Of a stretch of DNA of 64,000 nt, positions 9,913 through 20,486 are shown in pieces. Positions within the stretch are counted from its first letter, which is position 1. Each line of letters begins with the position of its first letter. The DNA is taken from NCBI RefSeq assembly GCF_003865345.1, contig NZ_RMVE01000002.1, positions 496,001-560,000 of the forward strand. The letters are read 5' to 3'. The stretch comes from Nonlabens xiamenensis (GTDB lineage: Bacteria > Bacteroidota > Bacteroidia > Flavobacteriales > Flavobacteriaceae). The notes beneath the pieces are model-generated. The model searched no databases and had not been told where the DNA came from. It was given only the letters and a program-made list of their open reading frames with translations. A program made the position numbers and the translations under genes.

Positions 9913-12054
9913 TTAGTTGTTACCTTTTGTTGCTGCGATCACTTCTTCACTAATATTAGAAGGAGTCTCAGCATAGTGTGAAAATTCCATGGTAGAAGTT
10001 GCACGCCCAGAGGAAAGTGTACGTAAAGTTGTTACGTATCCAAACATCTCAGAAAGTGGTACTTCAGCCTTGACGACTTTTGCACCGGCACGGTCACTCA
10101 TATCGTTTACCTGACCACGACGACGGTTCAAGTCTCCTACGATATCTCCCATGTTTTCTTCTGGAGTAATAACTTCCAACTTCATGATAGGCTCAAGAAT
10201 TACAGCACCAGCAGATTTAGCCGCAGCTTTGTAACCCAATTTTGCCGCAAGTTCAAAGGACAACTGGTCAGAATCTACAGGGTGGAAAGATCCATCCTTA
10301 AGTGTAACTCTCATGCTATCCATTTCAAATCCAGCCAAAGGTCCAGTCTTCATTGCCTCGCGGAATCCTTTTTCTACAGAAGGGATAAATTCTTTAGGAA
10401 TGTTACCTCCCTTGATTTCATTCACAAACTGAAGTCCTTCTTCTATCTTACCATCTTCATTTTCATGAGCTGGTTCAAGGGTAAATACGATATCACCAAA
10501 CTTACCACGTCCACCAGACTGCTTTTTATAAGTTTCACGGTGGTCAGCGCTTCTAGTGATAGCTTCTTTGTACTCTACTTGAGGAGCACCTTGACTAACC
10601 TCTACCTTGAATTCACGCTTCAAACGATCCACGATGATATCCAAGTGAAGCTCACCCATACCAGAAATGATCGTTTGACCAGAAGCCTCATCAGTTCTTA
10701 CTTGGAAAGTAGGATCCTCTTCGGCCAATTTAGCCAATGCCATACCCAGTTTATCTACATCTGCTTTGGTCTTAGGTTCTACCGCGATACCGATTACAGG
10801 ATCAGGGAAGTCCATAGATTCAAGAATGATAGGATGCTTCTCATCAGACATCGTATCACCAGTCTTGATATCTTTAAAACCTACGGCTGCTCCAATGTCT
10901 CCTGCCTCGATAAAATCAATGGCATTTTGCTTATTGGAGTGCATCTGGTAAATACGAGAGATACGCTCTTTCTTACCAGATCTGTTGTTCAATATATAAG
11001 AACCTGCGTCCAAACGTCCTGAGTAGGCGCGGAAAAATGCTAAACGACCTACAAATGGGTCCGTAGCAATCTTAAAAGCAAGTGCTGCAAACGGAGCGTC
11101 TACATCTGGCTTACGCAATTCTTTCTCTTGTGTGTCAGGATTAACTCCGACAATACCTTCCTTATCTGTTGGAGCAGGCAAATAGCGACATACAGCATCC
11201 AATAAGAATTGAACACCTTTGTTTTTAAATGCAGATCCACAAATCATAGGGATGATGGACATATCCATAACCGCGGCACGCAAAGCGGCGTGTACTTCCT
11301 CCTCGGTGATGGAGTCTTCATCTTCCATATATTTCTCCAAAAGATTCTCATCATAAGCAGCAACCTCCTCGATCAAAAGACCACGGTATTTGCGCGCTTC
11401 TTCCTTCAACTCCTCTGGAATGTCAATCACATCAAATGTAGCTCCCTGAGTCTCATCATGCCATACGATCGCACGGTTCTTAACAAGATCAACGATACCT
11501 TTGAAATCTGCTTCTTCACCGATGTTCAAAACGATCGGCACCGCATTGGACTTCAACATATCCTTCACTTGCTGACAAACAGCCAGGAAGTTAGCACCTT
11601 GACGGTCCATTTTGTTCACAAAACCAATACGTGGCACTTTATAGTTATCGGCAAGTCTCCAGTTGGTTTCGGACTGAGGCTCTACCCCATCCACCGCACT
11701 GAACAAGAATACCAATCCATCCAATACACGCAAGGAACGGTTTACCTCTACAGTAAAGTCAACGTGACCTGGAGTATCGATGATGTTAAAGTTATAATCT
11801 TTTGTTTCTGGTAATGGCTGGGCGTTTTCCATGGGAAACTTCCAAGTACAAGTAGTAGCCGCCGAAGTAATGGTAATCCCACGCTCCTGCTCCTGCTCCA
11901 TCCAGTCCATGGTAGCCGCACCATCGTGAACCTCTCCAATCTTATGGCTTACACCTGTATAATAAAGGATACGTTCTGTCGTGGTGGTTTTCCCTGCGTC
12001 AATGTGCGCAGCAATACCTATGTTTCTAGTATATTTTAAATCTCTTTGTGCCAT
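9913..12054 (-). CDS. fusA: Elongation factor G
   Basis: 713-aa translocase GTPase. G-motifs: [19 protein letters not shown] (P-loop, residue ~16), RGITI switch, DTPGHVDFT (G3) and NKMDR (G4). C-terminal domains IV-V include RRRGQVNDM and the [15 protein letters not shown] region. Full length. Three nt after rpsG, in the standard str order rpsL-rpsG-fusA; no tuf follows, as in other Bacteroidota. Confidence 0.98.
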   Translation of the reverse strand: MAQRDLKYTRNIGIAAHIDAGKTTTTERILYYTGVSHKIGEVHDGAATMDWMEQEQERGITITSAATTCTWKFPMENAQPLPETKDYNFNIIDTPGHVDFTVEVNRSLRVLDGLVFLFSAVDGVEPQSETNWRLADNYKVPRIGFVNKMDRQGANFLAVCQQVKDMLKSNAVPIVLNIGEEADFKGIVDLVKNRAIVWHDETQGATFDVIDIPEELKEEARKYRGLLIEEVAAYDENLLEKYMEDEDSITEEEVHAALRAAVMDMSIIPMICGSAFKNKGVQFLLDAVCRYLPAPTDKEGIVGVNPDTQEKELRKPDVDAPFAALAFKIATDPFVGRLAFFRAYSGRLDAGSYILNNRSGKKERISRIYQMHSNKQNAIDFIEAGDIGAAVGFKDIKTGDTMSDEKHPIILESMDFPDPVIGIAVEPKTKADVDKLGMALAKLAEEDPTFQVRTDEASGQTIISGMGELHLDIIVDRLKREFKVEVSQGAPQVEYKEAITRSADHRETYKKQSGGRGKFGDIVFTLEPAHENEDGKIEEGLQFVNEIKGGNIPKEFIPSVEKGFREAMKTGPLAGFEMDSMRVTLKDGSFHPVDSDQLSFELAAKLGYKAAAKSAGAVILEPIMKLEVITPEENMGDIVGDLNRRRGQVNDMSDRAGAKVVKAEVPLSEMFGYVTTLRTLSSGRATSTMEFSHYAETPSNISEEVIAATKGNN

Positions 12055-12057
12055 TTC

Positions 12058-12534
12058 TTAGAATCTAAAGTGTGAGAATGCCTTGTTTGCTTCAGCCATT
12101 TTGTGCGTATCCACCTTCTTCTTAACAGCAGCACCTTCTTCTTTGGCGGCAGCCAAAATTTCAGAAGCCAACTTAACCGAAAAGGATTTCTCGTTACGCT
12201 TGCGCGCATAGCTGATCAACCACTTCATAGCTGTAGAAATCTTTCTATCAGGTCTGATCTGCATCGGAATTTGGAAGGTCGCCCCACCTACACGACGGCT
12301 TCTCACCTCTACGTGTGGCATAACATTGGACAATGCATCTTTCCAGATTTCCAAAGCGGTTTTTTCTTCATCTTGATTTTTTTCTTCCACGATATCCATT
12401 GCATCATAGAATAGCTTGAACGCGGTAGATTTTTTACCGTGCAACATCATCATGTTGACAAAACGCGTTACCAGCTGGTCGTTAAAACGTGGATCCGGAA
12501 GGATAGGACGTTTCTTGGCCTGTCTTTTTCTCAT
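12058..12534 (-). CDS. rpsG: 30S ribosomal protein S7
   Basis: 158-aa S7, organiser of the small-subunit head and E site. [25 protein letters not shown] and the [18 protein letters not shown] motif are diagnostic. Separated from rpsL by 67 nt that contain a hairpin (12555-12592), the region where S7 binds its own mRNA in E. coli. Confidence 0.98.
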   Translation of the reverse strand: MRKRQAKKRPILPDPRFNDQLVTRFVNMMMLHGKKSTAFKLFYDAMDIVEEKNQDEEKTALEIWKDALSNVMPHVEVRSRRVGGATFQIPMQIRPDRKISTAMKWLISYARKRNEKSFSVKLASEILAAAKEEGAAVKKKVDTHKMAEANKAFSHFRF

Positions 12535-12554
12535 TTCTTCTTGTTGAAATTGTT

Positions 12555-12592
12555 AAATAAAAAGACCAAACATCACTAATGTTGGTCCTTTA
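12555..12592 (-). promoter_or_regulatory. Hairpin with T-tract between rpsL and rpsG
   Basis: On the minus strand a stem AAAGGACCAACAT / ATGTTTGGTCTTT (two single-base bulges, short loop) is followed by TTTTTATTT. It could be a partial terminator or a structured target in the S12-S7 intergenic region, where E. coli S7 autoregulation acts. Function is inferred from position and shape only. Confidence 0.45.
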
Positions 12593-12601
12593 TAAAATTG
12601 T

Positions 12602-12976
12602 TTACTTCTTAGGGCGCTTTGCTCCGTATTTGGATCGACGTTGTGTACGGTCTGCAACACCAGCTGTGTCCAGAGCTCCGCGTACAATGTGATACCTAAC
12701 ACCAGGCAAATCCTTTACCCTTCCACCTCTAACCAATACTATCGAGTGCTCTTGTAGATTGTGACCTTCTCCGGGAATGTAGGCGTTTACCTCCTTACCA
12801 TTGGTAAGTCTCACACGCGCAACCTTTCTCATCGCTGAGTTAGGTTTCTTAGGCGTAGTGGTGTAAACACGAGTACAAACTCCACGACGTTGAGGACAGG
12901 AATCTAAAGCAGCCGATTTACTCTTCTTGGTTATTTTGGCTCTTCCTTTACGTACTAATTGTGAAATCGTTGGCAT
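12602..12976 (-). CDS. rpsL: 30S ribosomal protein S12
   Basis: 124-aa S12 at the decoding centre. [18 protein letters not shown] holds the conserved lysine in which streptomycin resistance changes occur, and [13 protein letters not shown] holds the second such site; both are wild-type. It is the first gene of the long minus-strand run and has a consensus promoter directly upstream. Confidence 0.98.
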   Translation of the reverse strand: MPTISQLVRKGRAKITKKSKSAALDSCPQRRGVCTRVYTTTPKKPNSAMRKVARVRLTNGKEVNAYIPGEGHNLQEHSIVLVRGGRVKDLPGVRYHIVRGALDTAGVADRTQRRSKYGAKRPKK

Positions 12977-13018
12977 ATTGTTTTACGCTAATAAATTAAT
13001 CCCTATTTTTAGGGTGCG

Positions 13019-13049
13019 CAAAGGTATAATAAAAAACCAGTTATTCAAA
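13019..13049 (-). promoter_or_regulatory. Promoter of the str operon (rpsL)
   Basis: On the minus strand TTTG (13049-13046), 19 nt, then TACCTTTG (13026-13019): an exact match to the Bacteroidota -33/-7 consensus TTTG-N19-TAnnTTTG. Transcription should start near 13012, leaving a leader of about 35 nt before the rpsL ATG. Confidence 0.75.
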
Positions 13050-13144
13050 CCTCAGTTTCAAATATTTAGAATAACTTTTTTCAACCGACAAGAAACCTGG
13101 TCTTTTTGACGTTAACTTCCTGATTTCCCATCCTAATAAATGTA

Positions 13145-14812
13145 TTGTTGAAATACTTATTTGTCCTTATTATATATATACTATTTGTACTACCGCTTTC
13201 TGCGCAGCAACTTTATCTTGAAATCAGCCAGCTAGACCCAATCACTACAGCTAGCGACTCCCTCACTAAAGTCGGTCCATTTATCAATTACGCGCAAATA
13301 AACAAAGCCTCTGATAGCCTGGTTAAAACCTACCAGCGCCGTGGTTATTTGAACTTATTGACGCAACCTATTCAAAAGAACAACGATAGTACATATCAAC
13401 AATCATGGATCTTAGGCAAACGGACATCCCATGTTAAGCTCATCCTTGAAGGCCCAGAAGACTCCACCCGTTTAGCAGTGATTCCGCTTTCGCGAAAGCG
13501 AGAACAAACCATCCCCATCACATCCCTGGACAGCCTGTTGAACAAATCCACCAATGACCTGTATGCCGCTGGATACTCTTTTAATCAAATAAACCCGATA
13601 CAAGTCGGCAGACTTGGTCAAGATACCCTTGAATTGACTTATCAATTGAAACTGAACCAGCAACGCCGGCTCAATCAAATTATCGTCAAAGGTTATGACA
13701 AATTCCCCAAGAAAGTTCTAGGTAAACAATTGAAGCAGAACAGTGTCTTTAACGATCGCACCATCCAACGGGTGAACAACGCAATTGCTTCTATGCCATT
13801 TGTAAACCAGACCAGAGAGCCTGGAATTTTATTTAAACAAGACAGTACCCAAATCTACTTGTATTTAGAAAAGAAAAACAACAATACGGTAGACGGGATG
13901 CTAGGCTTTAACAATGGTGAGAGTGACAAACTTGAATTGACCGGATACTTGGACCTCTTGTTGCAGAACAACCTGGACGCCGCCGAAACTTTACATTTGA
14001 TTTATAGAAACGATACTGGCGAACAAAGTCTACTGGATGTTCAGGTAGAAGTACCTTACTTACTGGGATCCAACTTTGGGTTCAAAGGTGAGCTTAACTT
14101 GTTGCGTAGAGATAGTACTTATCAAAACACAAGAGTGAGTGCAGGTGCATTTTACAAACCTAATTGGGAGAGTTCGTTCGGTCTAGCTTATGAAAATAGG
14201 TTGTCTACAGCCACTGCTTCTATCGAGACTACCCCCACCGACGACATCAGTTCAAACGGGTTGGTAGCCAACTACTCCTTACTCAGGCAGAATCTTAATG
14301 ATCTCTTGATGCCAGAAAAAACTGCGCTAACTGTTGAATTAGGAATACGCAGACGCCTTCTATTGGAAAAAAATGAAAATCAGCAGATCATCCACGCAAC
14401 CTTTCGACGTTTATGGCATCTATCCCATAAGAGTTCAGTTTTTACCAGTGTAAACGCTAAGTGGCTCAACTCTGACAATATACAGTTCAACGAGCTTTAT
14501 CAATTCGGCGGACTGGGCAGTATTAGAGGATTTGCGCAACATAGCTTTGATAGTTCCAAATACGGAACCCTGATGACAGAATTTCGCTACCGCTTGGGAG
14601 AACAGATTTACCTACATTCTATTATAGATTACGGTGTTTTTCAAAGCTTTTTCGATGAAAGACCGGTAAACATATACGGTTTTGGTGTAGGAATGGGAAT
14701 TTTAACACAGGCTGGAATATTGAAATTAGGCATAGCCAATGGGCAATTTGACGATGCTAATGTGGACTTTTCCAGCACTATAGCACATTTAAACTTAAAA
14801 ATAAGGTTTTAA
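13145..14812 (+). CDS. BamA/TamA-like outer membrane protein (POTRA plus beta-barrel)
   Basis: 555 aa with a signal peptide (LFVLIIYILFVLPLSAQQ). The N-terminal half has POTRA-like repeats (VKGYDKFPKKVLGKQLKQNSVFNDRTI near residue 180); the C-terminal half is a barrel with the hallmark QFGGLGSIRGFAQHSFD and a final phenylalanine, the C-terminal signal for outer membrane insertion. Probably takes part in outer membrane protein or surface-protein export; shorter than BamA and closer to the surface antigen D15/TamA class. The start is TTG at 13145 (a second TTG follows); the only nearby ATG is out of frame. One copy of the palindrome (13485-13500) encodes PLSRKRE between POTRA segments. Confidence 0.8.
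   Translation: MLKYLFVLIIYILFVLPLSAQQLYLEISQLDPITTASDSLTKVGPFINYAQINKASDSLVKTYQRRGYLNLLTQPIQKNNDSTYQQSWILGKRTSHVKLILEGPEDSTRLAVIPLSRKREQTIPITSLDSLLNKSTNDLYAAGYSFNQINPIQVGRLGQDTLELTYQLKLNQQRRLNQIIVKGYDKFPKKVLGKQLKQNSVFNDRTIQRVNNAIASMPFVNQTREPGILFKQDSTQIYLYLEKKNNNTVDGMLGFNNGESDKLELTGYLDLLLQNNLDAAETLHLIYRNDTGEQSLLDVQVEVPYLLGSNFGFKGELNLLRRDSTYQNTRVSAGAFYKPNWESSFGLAYENRLSTATASIETTPTDDISSNGLVANYSLLRQNLNDLLMPEKTALTVELGIRRRLLLEKNENQQIIHATFRRLWHLSHKSSVFTSVNAKWLNSDNIQFNELYQFGGLGSIRGFAQHSFDSSKYGTLMTEFRYRLGEQIYLHSIIDYGVFQSFFDERPVNIYGFGVGMGILTQAGILKLGIANGQFDDANVDFSSTIAHLNLKIRF
13485..13500. repeat. Dispersed palindrome copy (in BamA-like gene)
   Basis: CGCTTTCGCGAAAGCG, read in the frame giving L-S-R-K-R. 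Confidence 0.9.
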
Positions 14813-14928
14813 ATGTTAGCAAATCGTTAAGTAAGGCTTAAGTAAATGAGGAAATAGATGAATTAAAAGTTGTTTTATTAACTTCTTTTTTTGATTTTTG
14901 GCGCTGGCTAATTCAAATAAATCTAAAC

Positions 14929-17900
14929 ATGAAAACAAAAATCAATGGAATTTTGACGCTATTACTAGCGTTAGTTGTGCAAGTAGCTTTTGCACAGCAA
15001 ACCGTTACCGGTACGGTAACTGATGCCGACGGGCCGCTTTTCGGAGCCACTGTTGTGGTGAAGGGAACTTCCACGGCAACAACAACAGATTTTGATGGAA
15101 ATTATACCATTCAGGCTAGTCCAGAAGACGTATTGGTATTTTCTTTCTCCGGATATGATACTAAAGAGGCTGCGGTAGGAAATCAAACAGTGATCAATCA
15201 AAGCTTAAGCACTTCTTTAGAAACTATTGTAGTTGAAGGATATAGAACTGTTGCAAAGAAAAAATCTAACGTAGCATCAAATACCATAACTGCTGAGCAA
15301 ATCGAGAACAGACCCAACGCATCCTTTATCCAAAGGATTCAAGGTCAAATTCCTGGTTTGAACATTCAGACGGCAACTGGTCAGCCTGGAGGAAACAGTT
15401 TAGTTCAACTTCGTGGACCCAGTTCTATCAACGGTAACACTGAACCTTTATTCTTAATTGACGGTGTACCAGTGGACGAAGACAACTTTCGTTCTTTGAA
15501 CCCTAATGACATTGACACTTTCACTACTTTGAAAGATGCGGCGGCAACAGCTATTTTTGGTAACAGAGGAGCCAATGGTGTTATCGTAATTACCACCAAG
15601 AGTGGTAAATATAATTCTCCGCTTCAAATCAATTATTCAGGATCTACTGGTTTTGCAAGTATTCTAGATAATGATTATGATTTATATAGCGCTCAAGATT
15701 ATTTGAGGTTAGAGCAACGTACTGGTAACGGATTGGGAGCAACCCTTACTGATGATCAAATCAACACCTTCACCGAAGGATCAGATTGGTCAGACGTTTT
15801 CTATAGAACAGGTGTTACCAATTCACATAACCTTTCTTTTTCACAAGGGGGTGAAAAAACCTCAAGTTTTACGTCTTTGAGTTACACTGAGCAGGATGGT
15901 ACTTTGGTACAAAGTAAACTACAAAGGTTTACCCTTCGCTCTAATCTTCAAGGTAAAAGCGATAACGGAAAATTCAGATATAATACAAACCTAACCACGG
16001 GTTACTCTAAGAATGATACCCCTGGAAGTCTAGGTAGCGGATTGGTCTTTTTTAACTATGCGTTTGGTGCCTTCAATTCATTGCCTTATTTAGACGTATC
16101 CAATTATGACCCTCAAGCACTTACTGGAATTAACGCTTTCAACATTCAAGCGTCTCCATTTGTATTGTATGACAATTTATTCTTTACAGGACGTAGAGTT
16201 GACGAATTGAAGATCGTAGGTGGTGCTCAATTTGAGTATGATTTGACTAGTGATTTTACTTTAAAATACAACTTGGGAACAGATTACACGCAAACGGCTC
16301 TCTTAGATTACGAGGGTCCTGAATCAGCACTTTCCAGAGTAAGAGCAACCTTGGATGGTCGTACTACTCCTATCGATGGTAATCAGACAGAGAGTTATAC
16401 AAGAGACTTTAGGTTTAACTCCAACTTGAGCCTTAACTACGCTAAATCTTTTGGTGCTGAGGATAAACATTCTGTTTCTGCGTCTGCCTACATAGAATAT
16501 GTGAAAGCTCACTTTAAGTCTTTCAATTATTCAGTCGATGGTCTAAACCCTCGAACTTTTTCTCCAGGAGATGGCTCTTCATTTATTGGGGATAATGGAA
16601 ACGAAGATATCTTTGTACCCACAATTGGTTCTGCCAAAAATGAATTAGGATTGTTGTCTTATTTTGCACAAGCAGATTATGACTTTGACAGTACCTACGG
16701 AATTGGAGCTACAATTAGACGTGATGCATCAAGTAGATTTACTGATGACAACAAATGGGGAACATTTTGGTCTGTTGCAGCTAGATGGAATATTGACCAG
16801 GAAGACTTTATGGATGGTTCTGTTTTCAACAACCTGAAATTGAGAGTGTCTTATGGTAGCACAGGAAACGACAGAATTCTTGGTGGTTACTACGGAGCCT
16901 TGTCCAATGTGAGAACACTTTTCGGTACAGGTCAGGGTTATGCAAACAACCAAACCTTCGTACTTGCCCAACTTGGTAACCCATCGCTAAAATGGGAAAC
17001 CATTACCACAACTAACATTGGTGTAGAATTTGGTCTTTGGAATAGCCGATTAAGAGGTACGCTTGATGTTTACAATAGAGATACCACAGAGTTATTCTTC
17101 CAGCAGCAATTGTCAGCTATCGTTGGTGTAGGTACATCTAACCCTGCTAACGTAGGTGATCTTAGAAACCGAGGTATAGAACTTAGTGCTTCTTACGACA
17201 TCCTTAAACCATTAGATTCTAAAGATTTCGGGCTTACGGTATTTGCTAATGTAGCATACAATGAAAATGAAATTACAAGAGTAAATGTTGAAGGAGGCCT
17301 ATTGGATAACGGAAACACGGCTATCGCAGAAGGTAGAAGTTTGAACGAATATTATGTAATCCCTTTTGCAGGTGTTAATCCAGCAAATGGAGAGGCTTTA
17401 TTTTTAGACATTGATGGTAACATCACTGAAGCTCCAACAAATGAGGATAGAAGGTTTACAGGAACTGATGCGACTCCAGACGCCCAAGGTGGTTTTGGTT
17501 TCAACTTGAGTTGGAATAACTTCTTCTTTGAAAATCAATGGAGTTTTATTACTGGTATTGACAGATTCGACTTTGACTACTCAGGCTATGTTGACCCTAA
17601 TGACATTGGGGTGACACAATTGTCCACTGATCTTGAACGTGCTTGGACTGTCGATAACAGAGTGACAGACATCCCTTCCTTGACTGCGACAAACTTGAAT
17701 GTTCCTAACAATGGAAGATTCTTGAAAGAGGCAGATTTCCTAAGACTTCGTTTCGTACAGTTAGGTTACAACCTACCAACAGACTTACTGGAAAAAATCA
17801 GCTTCAACAGCGGAAGAATTTATGTGAGTGCTGAAAACCTTGCTACTTTCTCTAAGTGGAGAGGTAATGATCCTGAGCGTCCTGACGGAGCTACACAATA

Positions 17901-17952
17901 TGATTATCCAACACCGCAAATCTATAGTGTTGGTATTGATTTATCGTTTTAA
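14929..17952 (+). CDS. SusC/RagA-type TonB-dependent outer membrane transporter
   Basis: 1007 aa, an energised outer membrane importer for glycans or peptides. Signal peptide to about residue 22 (LLLALVVQVAFAQQ); a carboxypeptidase-regulatory-like domain (TVTGTVTDADGPLFGATVVV to ~100); plug domain with QIPGLNIQTATGQPGGN, FLIDGVPVDE and NRGANGVIVITTKSG; then a 22-strand-type barrel ending GIDLSF. It is followed by SusD 14 nt later and a lipoprotein. No glycoside hydrolase, peptidase or ECF sigma/anti-sigma pair is next to it, so the substrate is not indicated. Confidence 0.95.
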   Translation: MKTKINGILTLLLALVVQVAFAQQTVTGTVTDADGPLFGATVVVKGTSTATTTDFDGNYTIQASPEDVLVFSFSGYDTKEAAVGNQTVINQSLSTSLETIVVEGYRTVAKKKSNVASNTITAEQIENRPNASFIQRIQGQIPGLNIQTATGQPGGNSLVQLRGPSSINGNTEPLFLIDGVPVDEDNFRSLNPNDIDTFTTLKDAAATAIFGNRGANGVIVITTKSGKYNSPLQINYSGSTGFASILDNDYDLYSAQDYLRLEQRTGNGLGATLTDDQINTFTEGSDWSDVFYRTGVTNSHNLSFSQGGEKTSSFTSLSYTEQDGTLVQSKLQRFTLRSNLQGKSDNGKFRYNTNLTTGYSKNDTPGSLGSGLVFFNYAFGAFNSLPYLDVSNYDPQALTGINAFNIQASPFVLYDNLFFTGRRVDELKIVGGAQFEYDLTSDFTLKYNLGTDYTQTALLDYEGPESALSRVRATLDGRTTPIDGNQTESYTRDFRFNSNLSLNYAKSFGAEDKHSVSASAYIEYVKAHFKSFNYSVDGLNPRTFSPGDGSSFIGDNGNEDIFVPTIGSAKNELGLLSYFAQADYDFDSTYGIGATIRRDASSRFTDDNKWGTFWSVAARWNIDQEDFMDGSVFNNLKLRVSYGSTGNDRILGGYYGALSNVRTLFGTGQGYANNQTFVLAQLGNPSLKWETITTTNIGVEFGLWNSRLRGTLDVYNRDTTELFFQQQLSAIVGVGTSNPANVGDLRNRGIELSASYDILKPLDSKDFGLTVFANVAYNENEITRVNVEGGLLDNGNTAIAEGRSLNEYYVIPFAGVNPANGEALFLDIDGNITEAPTNEDRRFTGTDATPDAQGGFGFNLSWNNFFFENQWSFITGIDRFDFDYSGYVDPNDIGVTQLSTDLERAWTVDNRVTDIPSLTATNLNVPNNGRFLKEADFLRLRFVQLGYNLPTDLLEKISFNSGRIYVSAENLATFSKWRGNDPERPDGATQYDYPTPQIYSVGIDLSF

Positions 17953-17966
17953 AAAAAAAAGAAGAC

Positions 17967-19457
17967 ATGAAAAAAATAAAATTTATTGCATTAGGTGTTT
18001 TCGCACTCCTGGTTGGGTGTGAAGATGCTACGGACATTGTTCAACCTGGTGAGTTTCTAGAACCTGCAGCTTTCCAAAATGTTGATGATTTGCAAGCAGG
18101 TATTTTTGGGGTCTATTCCTCATTAGACAATTCTGCTGTCATTTCATTTACTTCAATCTTTACAGATGAAGTAAGTATTGGGCGAGCTAACGGTGGTCAG
18201 GGAGTTACTAACGATGCCGTTCACCTTTATAATTTGACTCCAAACACTGGAGCGATTTCTGGTATTTGGTATAACACCTATAGTTTCATAAATAGAGCCA
18301 ACAGACTTCTTGCTGCAGCAGATGCGATCACTCCAGAAATGGGTGAAGAAGATGCTTACAATCAAGTAAGAGCAGAAGCTTTGGCGATGCGAGCGTTCGG
18401 ACATGCTCAACTTATGACTTTTTATTCAGAAGATCTAACTGACCCAAGTAGTACTGGGATTGTCAATGTAGATTTTGTACCTGAATTGGGTGCTGTACTT
18501 CCTAGGAATACAGTAGGAGAAAACTTGACGTTTATATACGATGATCTCAACCAAGCTGAGAGTTTATTTCTAGGGTTGAATAGCCCAGTAATGAACCCTT
18601 CTCGTATCTTCATCAACGAAGACTTTGTACGAGCCCTTAGAGGAAGAGTGGCACTATACACAGAAAATTATCCAGTTGCAGAAGATATGGCTGACTTGTT
18701 ACTAGCAGATTACTCTGTGAGTTCAAGAACTAATTTTCCAGCTGTATGGGCTGATCAGTCTACGGACGGAATTATCTTTAAGGCAGAACGTGTTGATGGA
18801 AATGGTGCGATTGGTGGTGTTTGGAACACCAATAACAGTACCGCTGGAGGAGCTCCTGTATATGAATTAAGTAGAGAGGTATTTAACACCCTGGATAACA
18901 ATCCAAATGACGTAAGAAGAACTACATACGTAGATCCTACTTCTGTTATTAGTCCAACTTACATGACGGATGTTAATCCACGATTTACTGATATCCTTGT
19001 CATCGACAAATATCCTGGAGATCCCTCTTTGTCAAGTGTTCTTATCAACGATTTAAAAATCTTCCGTGCCGCCGAATTTAGATTTGTAAAAGCCGAAGCT
19101 AGAATCAATGATATGGATTTAACTGGTGCTGCAAATGAAATTAAAGCTATTCGTGATAACCGATATGGCAGCCCAGCTGCGCTACCAGTATATGCTAACG
19201 CTCAAGAGGCTTGGGCTGATGTTCTTGCTGAAAGAAGACTTGAATTGTACCTTGAAGGTCATAGATATATTGATGTTTCAAGATTAGCGAGTAAAGCCGG
19301 AGTGACTGGATACGACAGAGATGATACTGACTGTAGCATTGCAGGTTTAGCTAATTGCGATCTTTCGGTTACCGAAACTATCGCTCAGTATTGGCCTATC
19401 CCACAAAATGAAGTATCTGCAACTAATAACGTAGTAACTCAAAACGACGGTTACTAA
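17967..19457 (+). CDS. SusD/RagB-type substrate-binding lipoprotein
   Basis: 496-aa surface lipoprotein that lids the SusC channel. Lipobox LLVGC at residues 14-18; TPR-like helical fold with GIWYNTYSFINRANRLL, RAEALAMRAFGHAQL and the C-terminal ERRLELYLEGHRYIDVSRL typical of RagB/SusD. Ends with the common IPQNEVSATNN pattern. Forms an operon with SusC and the next lipoprotein. Confidence 0.95.
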   Translation: MKKIKFIALGVFALLVGCEDATDIVQPGEFLEPAAFQNVDDLQAGIFGVYSSLDNSAVISFTSIFTDEVSIGRANGGQGVTNDAVHLYNLTPNTGAISGIWYNTYSFINRANRLLAAADAITPEMGEEDAYNQVRAEALAMRAFGHAQLMTFYSEDLTDPSSTGIVNVDFVPELGAVLPRNTVGENLTFIYDDLNQAESLFLGLNSPVMNPSRIFINEDFVRALRGRVALYTENYPVAEDMADLLLADYSVSSRTNFPAVWADQSTDGIIFKAERVDGNGAIGGVWNTNNSTAGGAPVYELSREVFNTLDNNPNDVRRTTYVDPTSVISPTYMTDVNPRFTDILVIDKYPGDPSLSSVLINDLKIFRAAEFRFVKAEARINDMDLTGAANEIKAIRDNRYGSPAALPVYANAQEAWADVLAERRLELYLEGHRYIDVSRLASKAGVTGYDRDDTDCSIAGLANCDLSVTETIAQYWPIPQNEVSATNNVVTQNDGY

Positions 19458-19471
19458 TAAATCCTATAATC

Positions 19472-20314
19472 ATGAAAAATATATCAAAATTTTTGTTTGC
19501 TTTTCTTGCGATTGCCCTGATTGGGTGTGAGGAAGATTTAGTAATATATGACAACGTGAATGGACCCGCTTTGGTTGCATTCAGTAACTCATCCTTCGAT
19601 CTAGAAATTGAGATCGATGCTACTGGTTCCGTAACGGTTCCTGTTAACGTGTCCACCATTTCTGATATGGATAGAACATTCAATATTGAAGTTTCTCAAG
19701 ATCCAGAAGAGAATACCTTAGTTGATATGTCGGTGATGATACCTTCAACGGTAACGATACCAGCCAACTCTTATACTGGGGAAGTGGTGATTACCGGACA
19801 GGATGTTCCTGGTGTTGATACCGCAGTAGAGACGGTAGTTTTAAGAATCGAAGATGGTGCCGGGTTTTCTGTAGGTCAACCCACCACTATCAATGTGTTT
19901 CAGGTATGCCCTATCCCAGCAGATTATATGGTAGGCGATTATAGTTTATTTAATCTTAGTGGTGTTGTAGGACCTGGAAATGGAACGGAAAACTTTGAAT
20001 CTGGAACAGTGACATTGAGTGTTGGATCATCTCCCTCTCAACGTGTTTTTTCAGCGGCTATCTATCCTGGATTTAGACCCACGGCAGTGAACAACACTAT
20101 CAACCTGGTTTGTGGTAATCTCGTTTTGGGTCAAACTGGGCCATCACCTGCTCTAGGTTGTACAGCCACGCCTCTTTTATTTGGTCCTGCTACTAATCAG
20201 ACGACCTATGACTTATCGGATGACACGAATATCATCGTGGCTTACAACGAGGATATCGATGGAAGTTGTGGTGGTCCATTTGCAAATCAAGCGATCTTAT
20301 TACAGAAGCTCTAA
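19472..20314 (+). CDS. SusD-associated surface lipoprotein of unknown fold
   Basis: 280 aa, lipobox ALIGC at residues 15-19 followed by acidic EEDL, a mark of surface export in flavobacteria. The body is beta-rich: an Ig-like N-terminal part (SFDLEIEIDATGSVTVPVNVST) and a C-terminal domain with four cysteines (VCPIPADYM, LVCGNL, LGCTA, GSCGG) that may form disulfides. Third gene of the SusCD operon, 14 nt after SusD, and followed by a strong terminator. Such proteins often bind the same substrate; this is inference. Confidence 0.75.
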   Translation: MKNISKFLFAFLAIALIGCEEDLVIYDNVNGPALVAFSNSSFDLEIEIDATGSVTVPVNVSTISDMDRTFNIEVSQDPEENTLVDMSVMIPSTVTIPANSYTGEVVITGQDVPGVDTAVETVVLRIEDGAGFSVGQPTTINVFQVCPIPADYMVGDYSLFNLSGVVGPGNGTENFESGTVTLSVGSSPSQRVFSAAIYPGFRPTAVNNTINLVCGNLVLGQTGPSPALGCTATPLLFGPATNQTTYDLSDDTNIIVAYNEDIDGSCGGPFANQAILLQKL

Positions 20315-20335
20315 TCCATTTTAAGCAACTGTTGC

Positions 20336-20376
20336 AAAAGGCCGTTTCATAAGATTATGAAACGGCCTTTTTTTTA
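20336..20376 (+). terminator. Terminator of the SusCD operon
   Basis: Perfect stem AAAAGGCCGTTTCATAA / TTATGAAACGGCCTTTT (20336-20352 with 20355-20371) followed by more T residues. Strong intrinsic terminator 22 nt after the lipoprotein gene. Confidence 0.9.
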
Positions 20377-20428
20377 CTTGTATTCTACAACCAGGATCTT
20401 AATGTAATAGATGAAAGAAATACATAAT

Positions 20429-20459
20429 TTTGGTGAACAGATTAACATTGGTACATTTA
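20429..20459 (+). promoter_or_regulatory. Promoter of rlmB
   Basis: TTTG (20429-20432), 19 nt, TACATTTA (20452-20459), one base from the Bacteroidota consensus. ATG lies 27 nt downstream. Confidence 0.55.
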
Positions 20460-20486
20460 ACTTTAAACCTAGATTCAACTTAAATC

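Noticed and set aside
10282-11022. Long plus-strand reading frame opposite fusA
   Set aside because: Lies wholly antisense to a clear EF-G gene; product has no recognisable features.
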